Part shown: positions 15,276-22,028 of the stretch, in pieces | Position numbering within the stretch: position 1 is the first letter of the stretch | Layout of the letters: every line of letters begins with the position of its first letter | Source: Croceimicrobium sp965658275 | GTDB taxonomy: Bacteria; Bacteroidota; Bacteroidia; Flavobacteriales; Schleiferiaceae | Direction: 5' to 3' | NCBI GenBank assembly: GCA_965658275.1 | Contig: CBFHRN010000025.1 | Coordinates: 1-26,245 of the forward strand | Length of the DNA stretch: 26,245 nt | Made by a program: the position numbers and the translations under genes | The notes under the pieces: model-generated | The model's database searches: none | The model's input: the letters and a program-made list of their open reading frames with translations, nothing else | What the model was told of the DNA's origin: nothing

Positions 15276-16253
15276 TTAAAGCTTTTCTTTTATGAAATTG
15301 TGAATTGCACGGTTAACTGCCTCAGGGTCTTTACTCTTTATGGGATTAGCCAGGACATGATCACCTACATCCGCTAACTCTATAAATTCTTTCTTGGCAT
15401 TTTCTGTGCCTAAACTTTCATGCATCCATCGCATTTTATCGACGGAAACAACTGGATCTTGCTCTTCTTCATTTTTGTAATAGCAAAGCGTTAGCGTTGG
15501 GCAGGTCACCTTAGCGAAGGTGGTGTCCACTAAAGTCGACTCTAAGAGATGTTGCAATTCGACCAAGGAATTCACTGGGTATAAAGTATCCCAATACAAG
15601 GCATAAGCGCTGGAATCTGCTTTGATGTGTCGGTAATCGCCTAAAACAATTTTAGCAATTTCGAGTCCCCAAGGGCCATTTAGCAATGCAGCAGATGGAT
15701 CTTTAACCCTAATGTTTGGAGAAAGGTTAATCATTGCACCAATATCTTGCGGATAATTCGCAGCGAGGTTAATGGCGTAGCTGCATCCGGTGGAGGTTCC
15801 CATTAAAATCACTTTCTCTCCGATTCGCTTTCCAATGGCTAATGCTTCTTTGGCATCATTCCAAGCGCCGGTTGCCGTGAAATCCGACAGACAATCCTCT
15901 TTATAGCCATGTCCACTAAGACGGCTCAAAAAAAGATTGGCTCCAAGCTTTTTAGCTAATTGACGATGCGCGGGTGCCCCTTCCGGATGAGAAGCCGAAA
16001 AGCCGTGTAAATAAACAATCGCCCATTCTGTCTTTTTTAGGCTATCACCAAACCATTCAATGCGAGCTTCATTATTGGCCCGAAGATTATACCGCGCCTC
16101 TTTAGAGGAAATATACTCGTCCAGGTCATGCAGGTTTTGGTTAATTGCAGGTAGGGATTGGTCCAATGTCAATTTTGGAGGCTTGGGCCCTGCCAGATAG
16201 GCCATAACTAAAAGGCTTACAAATAGGAAGAGTACTTTAATTGATTTTTTCAT
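15276..16253 (-). CDS. Membrane-anchored alpha/beta hydrolase
   Basis: The product has about 325 residues from ATG 16253, chosen because it overlaps the upstream stop as ATGA; a further ATG at 16271 would add six residues. A basic start and a hydrophobic helix (about 5-20) act as signal anchor or signal peptide. The hydrolase core shows YLHGFSAS (oxyanion loop), the nucleophile elbow GTSTG with Ser154, an acid near Asp266 (EEEQDPVV) and His299 in DVGDHVL, so the catalytic triad is complete. It is the last gene of the overlapping run that begins with the LolD-like ATPase. An esterase or lipase acting on a periplasmic substrate is plausible; the substrate is unknown. Confidence 0.85.
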   Translation of the reverse strand: MKKSIKVLFLFVSLLVMAYLAGPKPPKLTLDQSLPAINQNLHDLDEYISSKEARYNLRANNEARIEWFGDSLKKTEWAIVYLHGFSASHPEGAPAHRQLAKKLGANLFLSRLSGHGYKEDCLSDFTATGAWNDAKEALAIGKRIGEKVILMGTSTGCSYAINLAANYPQDIGAMINLSPNIRVKDPSAALLNGPWGLEIAKIVLGDYRHIKADSSAYALYWDTLYPVNSLVELQHLLESTLVDTTFAKVTCPTLTLCYYKNEEEQDPVVSVDKMRWMHESLGTENAKKEFIELADVGDHVLANPIKSKDPEAVNRAIHNFIKEKL

Positions 16254-16696
16254 CGTTCTACGGCTTCGCAATTTTCAAGGATGTAGTTGAATTGCTCGAA
16301 ATCATCGGAGTTTAGCTGAAGCCGGCCTTTGATAAAAACAATATCATCGGTCTCAAATCGTCGAGGTTTTTCTTTGAACTTTAAGGAAATAACGCTTTCG
16401 GGGCCCGCGCCTCCGCAGAAGAAGCAAGCACTAAAGGGGTAAGCCGATAGGGCATATTCTCCACCATCAACGTCAAGTGGTATCATATAGCCCTTTATGA
16501 GTACTTCTTGTTTGTCAAGGGCTTTTACTTCCATCGAAAACTCAGGTACTAAATACCAGGCTTCAAAGTCTTCGAAGTATTTATCAATGAATTCCACTTT
16601 AGACAATAGCTTCCAATCTATAATTCGAGCAGACTTCTGCGCGCTAAGCGAAAGACAAAGGGAAAGTCCAATACTTAATACTATCAATCTTCTCAT
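16250..16696 (-). CDS. Secreted CxxC protein, DUF3299-related (paralogue 2)
   Basis: The 148-residue product has a signal peptide (MRRLIVLSIGLSLCLSLSAQ), so it is periplasmic. The core matches its neighbour at 16693-17115 closely: GYMIPLDVDGGEYALSAYPF, then C91-F-F-C94 followed by GGAGPESV, and IKGRLQLN near the end. The layout GY-(I/V)P-(L/I)-D, a central Cys-containing loop and a final 'IKG-L-LN' strand resemble DUF3299. An extra Cys143 near the C-terminus could pair with the CxxC. It overlaps the preceding paralogue and the following hydrolase by 4 bases each. The function is unknown; metal binding or thiol chemistry by the CFFC loop is inference. Confidence 0.78.
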   Translation of the reverse strand: MRRLIVLSIGLSLCLSLSAQKSARIIDWKLLSKVEFIDKYFEDFEAWYLVPEFSMEVKALDKQEVLIKGYMIPLDVDGGEYALSAYPFSACFFCGGAGPESVISLKFKEKPRRFETDDIVFIKGRLQLNSDDFEQFNYILENCEAVER

Positions 16697-17115
16697 CCTG
16701 ATATACTTGCGGATTTTAAAGTGAAAAAGAGTCCACTGCCATTGCGATTTAAATGTAGAACGCCTTTAATGGGTAAAAATTTATCGGTTGCAAAACGACC
16801 AGGGTCTTTTTCAAATTTAAGTTCAATTACGGTTTCTGGACCCGCATTCCCACAAAAGAAGCAGGAACTAAAAGGGTTTTTGGATAGAGCGTAGGTATTC
16901 GCTTCTACATCAATCGGTATAAGATAACCTGCAATTACAATTTCTTGTCCTTCAAATTGGGACTCTAAGATGGAGGAGAACTTCGGGAAATATTGGCCGC
17001 TAATTGGATCTTGATCGTAAGTGGTCATTCCTAATACAGGCCAAGCCAGACTTTTTTGAGACCACATTTCCGCTGGGAGACTAAGTAAAAAAAGCGCGCA
17101 TAAGAGTCTAAGCAT
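16693..17115 (-). CDS. Secreted CxxC protein, DUF3299-related (paralogue 1)
   Basis: The 140-residue product has a signal peptide ending near residue 20 (LPAEMWSQ), and no membrane helix after it. The core shows GYLIPIDVEANTYALSKNPF, the motif C85-F-F-C88 with GNAGPETV, and IKGVLHLN. About half of the core positions are identical to paralogue 2 directly downstream, so the pair arose by tandem duplication. The start overlaps the stop of the permease gene by 8 bases. In other bacteria DUF3299 genes sit beside an ATPase and a MacB/FtsX-type permease, including, as I recall, a zinc-uptake locus of Vibrio cholerae. That comparison is from memory; the role here is inference. Confidence 0.78.
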   Translation of the reverse strand: MLRLLCALFLLSLPAEMWSQKSLAWPVLGMTTYDQDPISGQYFPKFSSILESQFEGQEIVIAGYLIPIDVEANTYALSKNPFSSCFFCGNAGPETVIELKFEKDPGRFATDKFLPIKGVLHLNRNGSGLFFTLKSASISG

Positions 17116-18274
17116 TTTGCAGTGATTTAATTACGTTAATGCGATAAGCATGCCAGGCCGGTAAAATCGAGGCCACACTTACGATAATTAGCAAACTGAG
17201 CAAAGTGTAGAGGGTTTTTAGGTCCCAAATAATACTGTGCCAAGGACTTTGATAGGCCGGACTTAAATAAGTGCCAATTAAGGCGAAACTAATTAAATTA
17301 AAGGCCAGTGCGAGTGCGAAAGCCAGCAGAGCCAAGATTAATCCTTTGCTGAAAACGAGGCTAATAATTTTATGTCTCGGACTACCAATTGCTCTTAAGA
17401 AAGCAAGTTGAGGCTCGTCGTCTTTTAAGCCTTGAAATAAGGCTAGAAAAACACTAAGGGCAGCAATAAGAATCATCAGGTAAGCCAGAATATTTAAAAA
17501 TTTTAAAGCATTTGCACTAAGGCTAAAAAGTCGGTTGACTTCAATCGCTGGCAAAGCCGCTTGCATACTCGTATTTTTATTGACTAATCGAGGTAAGGTT
17601 AAGGTTGCCATAGGGCTTTTAAACTTAAATAAAGCCGCTGTTATTTCTTTGGGGCCTTCAGCATGGTGTACCTCCCATAGCGAAGTAATTGGAGTAAGAA
17701 TCAATTCGTCGATAATCGTTCCTGTAGGCTCATAAATCCCCACCACTTTAAAAGGATGATGGTGATGATGTTCACCCTCTTCTTGAAGTCCATGGGAACC
17801 TTCGAATTCATCGCCCATCTGTAAGCCGGTTTCTTTAGCTACAGCAGCTCCTATGCATACTTCCATGGTTTTTTCAAAGTTCTTTCCTATCGCCAATTGG
17901 GCGCCATACCATTGGGGGTATTGGACCGTGCTACCAACAATGCGCCATGCTTCGTAATTATCGCCGTAAGCTAAAGGAATCGACTCCTTGATTAAAGGGT
18001 TTTTACGCAACTTATCATATTCTTCCAAAGCTATGTTTCCGGTGGGAGGATCAATGTGGTAAACTGAGGCGAGTATGATCTGCAGTGGGCTGCCTTTAGC
18101 TCCAACTACCATATCAATGCCTTTGATATTGCTTTTAAAACTGTTTTCAAATCGCTCCTGGGCATTTAATAATAAGAGCACTAAACCGGTGCTAAAAGCC
18201 AGAAGAAGAATACTTAAAAAGCTATTTAAAGATCGATGCCTTAGACTTTGCCAAGCTGTTTTCCATACCCTCAT
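17108..18274 (-). CDS. FtsX/MacB-type ABC transporter permease with His5 loop
   Basis: The 388-residue inner-membrane permease has the four-helix MacB/FtsX plan: helix 1 at about 17-37, a large periplasmic domain (about 38-258), then helices at about 259-281, 304-336 and 354-372 and the usual C-terminal 'PAWHAYRINVIKSL' tail. The periplasmic domain contains a histidine-rich loop, EEGEHHHHHPF, with His169-His173 flanked by acidic residues. Such loops commonly bind Zn, Ni or Cu. ATG 18274 overlaps the ATPase stop by 4 bases. Its partners are the LolD-like ATPase upstream and the CxxC proteins downstream. Mechanotransmission rather than transport is known for this fold in MacB and LolCDE; whether this one moves metal or lipoprotein is open. 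Confidence 0.88.
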   Translation of the reverse strand: MRVWKTAWQSLRHRSLNSFLSILLLAFSTGLVLLLLNAQERFENSFKSNIKGIDMVVGAKGSPLQIILASVYHIDPPTGNIALEEYDKLRKNPLIKESIPLAYGDNYEAWRIVGSTVQYPQWYGAQLAIGKNFEKTMEVCIGAAVAKETGLQMGDEFEGSHGLQEEGEHHHHHPFKVVGIYEPTGTIIDELILTPITSLWEVHHAEGPKEITAALFKFKSPMATLTLPRLVNKNTSMQAALPAIEVNRLFSLSANALKFLNILAYLMILIAALSVFLALFQGLKDDEPQLAFLRAIGSPRHKIISLVFSKGLILALLAFALALAFNLISFALIGTYLSPAYQSPWHSIIWDLKTLYTLLSLLIIVSVASILPAWHAYRINVIKSLQNA

Positions 18275-18900
18275 AATTGATAACTTTTGGAGATAAGGGA
18301 CTTTAAGCGAGCATCATGAGTTACCACTAACAAGGTGCTACTGTGTTTCTGACATAGTTCCATTAGAAGCGAAGCGACCATATCTGCATTTTTATCATCT
18401 AAAGCAGAACTGGGTTCATCGGCTAGCAATAAGGGTGGTTCATGCATTAGGGCTCTAGCTATTGAAGCTCTTTGTTGCTCTCCGATACTACATTCGGCCG
18501 GTTTTTTTTGGCGCAAATCGTAGATATTAAGGTCATTGAAAAGATTGTGAATTCGATCCATTTTTACCTTTAAGCCCTGGTAGTTTGCTGCAAGCCGTAA
18601 ATTCTCTTCCAAACTTAAATAGGGTAGGAAGAAACTCTTTTGAAAAACCAAGCCATAGTTCTTGGCTCGGAACTTTTCCATTTCCCTATCCTTAAGTTGA
18701 TCTAAATCCTGCTTTAATACGTGGATACTCCCATTTTGAATATCTTGAAGGCCGGCAAGGAGATTAAGTAGTGTTGACTTACCGCTGCCCGAAGGGCCCA
18801 GCAAAAGTGCTGCCTCTCCCTGCTTTAAAGAGATATCTGGGAATTCGATCTGATTTTGCTGAGGGTATCTAAACTTTAGTTCGGAACTTTGTAAGACCAT
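18271..18900 (-). CDS. LolD-like ABC transporter ATP-binding protein
   Basis: The 209-residue ATPase has Walker A GPSGSGKS (35-42), the Q-loop LVFQKSFFLPYLS, Walker B LLLADEPSSALD and the H-loop VVTHDARL. Its signature motif reads CSIGEQQR where LolD/MacB proteins usually have LSGGQQQR, so it is slightly divergent at the first two glycines. It is shorter than typical LolD and ends soon after the H-loop. It overlaps the permease start by 4 bases, which makes the two an obvious pair. It is the first gene of the long run. A -7 element is found 4 bases before its ATG, inside the 26-base gap to the divergent CoA-binding gene. Confidence 0.9.
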   Translation of the reverse strand: MVLQSSELKFRYPQQNQIEFPDISLKQGEAALLLGPSGSGKSTLLNLLAGLQDIQNGSIHVLKQDLDQLKDREMEKFRAKNYGLVFQKSFFLPYLSLEENLRLAANYQGLKVKMDRIHNLFNDLNIYDLRQKKPAECSIGEQQRASIARALMHEPPLLLADEPSSALDDKNADMVASLLMELCQKHSSTLLVVTHDARLKSLISKSYQL

Positions 18901-18904
18901 CCTA

Positions 18905-18912
18905 CAAAACTA
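18905..18912 (-). promoter_or_regulatory. -7 promoter element before the LolD-like ATPase gene
   Basis: The minus strand reads TAGTTTTG, a full TAnnTTTG match, 4 bases upstream of the ATG at 18900. The rest of the promoter would have to lie inside the start of the divergent CoA-binding gene. The Shine-Dalgarno of that gene (AAAGGA, 18918-18923) is on the other strand in the same gap. Confidence 0.5.
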
Positions 18913-18926
18913 CTAAGAAAGGAATC

Positions 18927-19283
18927 ATGAAAACACTGGTTATCGGAGCAAGTACAAATCCTGATCGATACTCGAATATCGCAATGAATATGCTTCATGA
19001 TTATAATCACGAAGTGCTGGCTTTGGGAAGGAAAGAAGCCGATACTTCTATTGCACCCATAGATGCAGGATTCCCCGCTTATCAGGATGTAGATACGGTG
19101 AGTCTCTATGTCGGACCGAGAAACCAAGCCGACTATATTCCCTATGTCCTTTCGCTAAAGCCACGACGCGTTATTTTTAATCCAGGTACAGAAAACCCCG
19201 AGTTTTACCAGGCCTTGGAAAAAGCGCGTATTGATTACGAGGTAGCCTGTACTTTGGTTCTGCTGCGAACGGAGCAGTTTTAA
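18927..19283 (+). CDS. CoA-binding domain protein (YccU/CoA_binding_2 family)
   Basis: The 118-residue single-domain protein has a Rossmann-type CoA-binding fold: VIGASTNPDRYSNIAMNML at the start, YHEVLALGRKE-like strand next (HEVLALGRKE), and the later block SLYVGPRNQADY, RRVIFNPGTENPEF and CTLVLL. It is cytoplasmic and its role in the cell is not defined for the family. An unusually good Shine-Dalgarno (AAAGGA) lies a few bases before the ATG at 18927. It converges with the lipoprotein gene, sharing a 4-base TTAA that serves as stop for both. It lies between two minus-strand operons and is transcribed alone. Confidence 0.88.
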   Translation: MKTLVIGASTNPDRYSNIAMNMLHDYNHEVLALGRKEADTSIAPIDAGFPAYQDVDTVSLYVGPRNQADYIPYVLSLKPRRVIFNPGTENPEFYQALEKARIDYEVACTLVLLRTEQF

Positions 19284-19768
19284 TAAGCTCTGTAATTGAT
19301 TTCTTTTTGGTCGTTTACGCGTATGGTAAGCGTTTCAGGCCCTTGTTTTAGACTAGAAATATCGAAAGATTCGCTAGCTTCTAGCAGCATTTCGCAGGGC
19401 CCAGCTCCTCGAACTAACAAGTCGAGGTTTTGGACAAATCCCTTTTTCGATTCTACTGGTGGCTTCTTGATTAACAAGGGTTTACCTTCATTACAGCCGC
19501 TATATTGGAATTTTACAATCAAGCAATCTCCAGAGATTCGACTTTCGAGAATGCCCGCCATTAAATCTTCTTGATCTGGCTTGAAGTCGCTGATATCCAA
19601 TAGCTCCAAGCAGTTTTCTTGCGGCTCTTCACTGGGCGTTTTTCCTTCCTTAGACGTTTCAGTTCGGATGCCGAGCTCCACTTCTTCTACGTTTTGACCC
19701 GCCTTTTTGCTTTTGCAGCTAAAAAGAGTGAAGGCCAATAGGCCTATGTAAAGTATACCGTGTTTCAT
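19280..19768 (-). CDS. Lipoprotein of unknown function
   Basis: The 162-residue product has a lipoprotein signal peptide with lipobox TLFSC, the acylated Cys being residue 18. A Lys- and Glu-rich, probably disordered linker (residues ~19-50) leads to a beta-rich domain with cysteines (NCLEL, GDCLIV, SGCNEG, GPCEML), which could form disulphides. I do not recognise the family. Its ATG overlaps the stop of the upstream protease by 4 bases (ATGA), so the two are produced together, and a role as a partner or inhibitor of the protease is possible but only inference. Confidence 0.72.
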   Translation of the reverse strand: MKHGILYIGLLAFTLFSCKSKKAGQNVEEVELGIRTETSKEGKTPSEEPQENCLELLDISDFKPDQEDLMAGILESRISGDCLIVKFQYSGCNEGKPLLIKKPPVESKKGFVQNLDLLVRGAGPCEMLLEASESFDISSLKQGPETLTIRVNDQKEINYRAY

Positions 19769-21357
19769 TTTTTTAAGATTTTGAACCTTCTAATCTGTTC
19801 ATTTTGAGTTACCTCGATGATGTAAAAGCCCGACTTTTGGAATTGGTAATTTAAGGAGATCTCGCCTCCTAGCAAAGGAGCATAGGATTCATTTAGTAAG
19901 AGTCGACCGCTTAAATCGGAGATTATTACCTGAACTGAAGTTCCTAAATCACGGATTCCAATCAATTTAAGTTCATCCTCATTGGTGAAAGGATTGGGTA
20001 CAAGGGACCAATCATGGCTGCTAATGGGGTTCTGTACTTCGCCTTGACGAATTCCTGAAAGGGCTAATGTTCCCGAATTTAGGGGGTCTAACCAATCTTT
20101 AAGCCTTCGATTGGAGGTAGTGCCGTTTTGATCCCAATGGTAGTCGAAGCGACCAAAAAAATCTGGTGATTCGGGCTCTGCACAATCGCTGGAACCACCG
20201 GTTAAGGTGCCTACTATAAGTCCGCTTTGATCGTAGATCGCGCTTCCACTGCTTCCAGCCTCCGTTGTGCCAAAGCCTGCGGAGTTGGGCGACCATTCAA
20301 TTTGCCAATGCGTATTCTCTACTAAATTCGTAAAAGAGCTGCTTTGCGCGTTTTTTCGGAAAGTACTCACCTTCATGATATCGCCTGAGGGGAAGTGGTA
20401 GCAGCCTCCTTGTAGCGCCGGCCTAGACCAACGGTTCCAGCCAGCATAGTAGGCCTCGAAATGGGAAGGGATGGGATTCTGAAGCTCAAGAAATAAAAGA
20501 TCCGAGCCAGTGTCGCCGCCGTTATCATTACTGCGTGCTCTTAAATTCGCTCCTACTAAACGATCTTGATTTATTCCTTGAGGAGTGCTTGGGTTGGTGC
20601 AGTTTCTGGAGAAATAGTTAAAGGTGAACACCCATCGTGAGAAATCTAAATTGGAAGCAAGGCTAGGGTTGAGTGCACAATGTTCAGCGCTAAGGATATA
20701 GGGCTTAAAGTCTTGTGCGGTATTGTTTACCAAAGTGCCACTGCAAAAGCCTGCAATCGACCCATTTATCCAAAGGATATGAACCGCTGCATCTATAAGG
20801 GCTGCATTACTGTCGTGGCAATAAGGGTTGATTTGACAGCTACCTGCATCCCCAAAATCTTGACCCTTTTTTGGACGATAAATACTTCCCTTGATTTGAA
20901 GCTTTGAGTTAAGGAAAGGTTCTCGGTCTAGGAAAGTAAGTTTACTTCTCTTCTGAATAGGGCCAACAAAATTTAGCTTTTCGACTTCCATTTTTACTAG
21001 ACCATCATCTAGAAGTACTTGATCTTCAGGCGCAATATCGGCTTCGAAATAGAAATAGCTAATCAGGCTGTCACTGCCGATCTCAAATTCGTGAGTAGCC
21101 TTTTTTTGCAATCCTTGCAGTAAATTAATTTTGATATCGCTGTAAAAGCCTGCTAGATCTTTGTCCGGATAAGAAGCTTGTGCTTCCCGAAAATCTTCCT
21201 GAAGAGTCTTGATTGAAAAATTGTCGAAACTAGGATGGGTCAAAAGTTGGCTTTGCCCGAGTAAAAGATTTGTACCTAAGCTTAGGCTAAATAAGAGTAT
21301 CCAGGCTAATTGGCTAGGACAGTAGCTTTTGGCGAAGAAGGAATTCCAATTGTTCAT
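19765..21357 (-). CDS. Trypsin-like serine protease with T9SS C-terminal sorting domain (lysyl endopeptidase-like)
   Basis: The product has about 530 residues from ATG 21357 (GTG 21363 is two codons earlier). A long N-terminal signal peptide (hydrophobic core about 17-33) is followed by a propeptide, then the protease. The triad is visible: His226 in ILSAEHCA, Asp286 in GSDLLFLEL and Ser370 in EAGSSGSAIYD. GSDLLFLEL followed by YYAGWNRW, and many cysteines, resemble lysyl endopeptidases. The last ~80 residues form a type A sorting domain (SGRLLLNESY, KSGFYIIEV, RRFKILKK), so secretion by type IX across the outer membrane is expected. The start codon lies inside the tail of a response-regulator remnant on the same strand. 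Lys specificity is not proven. Confidence 0.9.
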   Translation of the reverse strand: MNNWNSFFAKSYCPSQLAWILLFSLSLGTNLLLGQSQLLTHPSFDNFSIKTLQEDFREAQASYPDKDLAGFYSDIKINLLQGLQKKATHEFEIGSDSLISYFYFEADIAPEDQVLLDDGLVKMEVEKLNFVGPIQKRSKLTFLDREPFLNSKLQIKGSIYRPKKGQDFGDAGSCQINPYCHDSNAALIDAAVHILWINGSIAGFCSGTLVNNTAQDFKPYILSAEHCALNPSLASNLDFSRWVFTFNYFSRNCTNPSTPQGINQDRLVGANLRARSNDNGGDTGSDLLFLELQNPIPSHFEAYYAGWNRWSRPALQGGCYHFPSGDIMKVSTFRKNAQSSSFTNLVENTHWQIEWSPNSAGFGTTEAGSSGSAIYDQSGLIVGTLTGGSSDCAEPESPDFFGRFDYHWDQNGTTSNRRLKDWLDPLNSGTLALSGIRQGEVQNPISSHDWSLVPNPFTNEDELKLIGIRDLGTSVQVIISDLSGRLLLNESYAPLLGGEISLNYQFQKSGFYIIEVTQNEQIRRFKILKK

Positions 21358-21490
21358 TAGCACGCGCTAATTTATCAATCAAATCCTTGTTTTCTCTTCG
21401 AAGTCTGAAAACTTCATGTGCGGACAGAATCGTTGATTTGAGATCTTCGTAATGCCAAGGTTTATTAAGATAACGGTAAACTTCATTCGT
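21314..21490 (-). pseudogene. Response regulator C-terminal fragment
   Basis: Reading the minus strand from 21490, the open stretch before TAG at 21314 gives TNEVYRYLNKPWHYEDLKST, then ILSAHEVFRLRRENKDLIDK and LARANEQLEFLLRQKLLS. I recognise this as the end of a Bacteroidota response-regulator receiver domain (VYRYLNKPW carries the conserved Lys and Pro) plus the usual coiled tail ending in QLEF-LRQKL. There is no in-frame ATG or GTG start; the frame meets a stop (TAA, 21491-21493) just where the homology ends. The phospho-acceptor half is absent. It overlaps the first 44 bases of the protease gene in another frame, so the protease start once overlapped or followed an intact regulator gene. 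Confidence 0.75.
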
Positions 21491-21652
21491 TTAAGAACTT
21501 CTCGCAATCAATATAAAATCACTCTAGAGGAGTAAGAGGCCCTCGCCGTGAAAAAGATTGGTGTTATTGGACTATCAGTGGGGCAATCGGTAGCGCTTAC
21601 CATGTCCATGGAGCGAGTTTATGGCACTTTACGCATCGCGGATTTTGATCAT
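21491..21652 (+). pseudogene. ThiF-family adenylyltransferase internal fragment with in-frame stop
   Basis: In the frame of 21494 the plus strand reads RTSRNQYKITLEE, then a TAA stop at 21533-21535, then EALAVKKIGVIGLSVGQSVA and LTMSMERVYGTLRIADFDH. This is the start of the adenylation (ThiF/E1-like) domain of large Bacteroidota ThiF proteins, including those of the Rv1355c type: the nucleotide-binding GVIGLSVGQS and ADFD are diagnostic. TAA is one base from CAA, which would fit the usual Gln there. The rest of the several-hundred-residue protein is missing on both sides: left it abuts the response-regulator tail at 21490, right it runs straight into a response regulator at 21653. GTG 21548 could start translation but would give only a fragment. 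Confidence 0.72.
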
Positions 21653-22028
21653 TGTTTACTGATCGATGACAACCCTGTAGATCGCTTTGTAAACCAAAAG
21701 CTCTTGGAGCACCATAAGGTTGCTCGCAATATCACGAATCTCTGGTGGTAAGGAGGCTTTAGATTACCTGCAAGATTGTTTATTGGGCCTGCATCCTATT
21801 CCTCAACTCATTCTTCTGGACCTAATGATGCCCGAAATGGATGGTTTTGAATTTTTACGCCATTATAATTTGTGGGTGGTGAAAATCCAAAATGAACCTC
21901 AGTTATTTATGGTTTCCTCTACCGAAGATGATCGCGATTTAAAACGTGCTAGGGAAAACAAGCATATCATTAGACTGCTCCGAAAGCCCTTGATTCCTGA
22001 AATTTTGGTAAAACACTTTAAGCCTTAA
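21653..22028 (+). pseudogene. Single-domain response regulator, fused to ThiF fragment and frameshifted
   Basis: The frame continuing from the ThiF piece gives CLLIDDNPVDRFVNQKLLEH and KVARNITN, then runs into a stop at 21749-21751. The homology carries on one frame over from 21741: SGGKEALDYL, LILLDLMMPEMDGFEF (phospho-acceptor Asp in LLDL), MVSSTED and RKPLIPEIL with the conserved Lys. One extra base near 21740, or two missing, explains the shift. The regulator's own start codon is gone, replaced by the ThiF piece. All active-site residues (IDD, LLDL, SS, RKP) survive, so the damage is recent or the sequence has an error. It ends 4 bases into the stop of prfC, convergent. Confidence 0.75.

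Noticed and set aside
17745..17775. ATG/GATGAT repeat run as a microsatellite
   Set aside because: It is simply the reverse complement of the His5 codons (CAT/CAC) in the permease gene and needs no other explanation.
20680..20907. Open frame of 75 codons on the plus strand inside the protease gene
   Set aside because: It is antisense to well-conserved protease codons and has no recognisable domain or start context.
21521..21533. ACTCTAGAGGAGT near-palindrome as a recombination site for the fragment mosaic
   Set aside because: It is imperfect, occurs once, and reads as codons of the ThiF remnant (TLEE); the breakpoints are at 21490 and 21652, not here.
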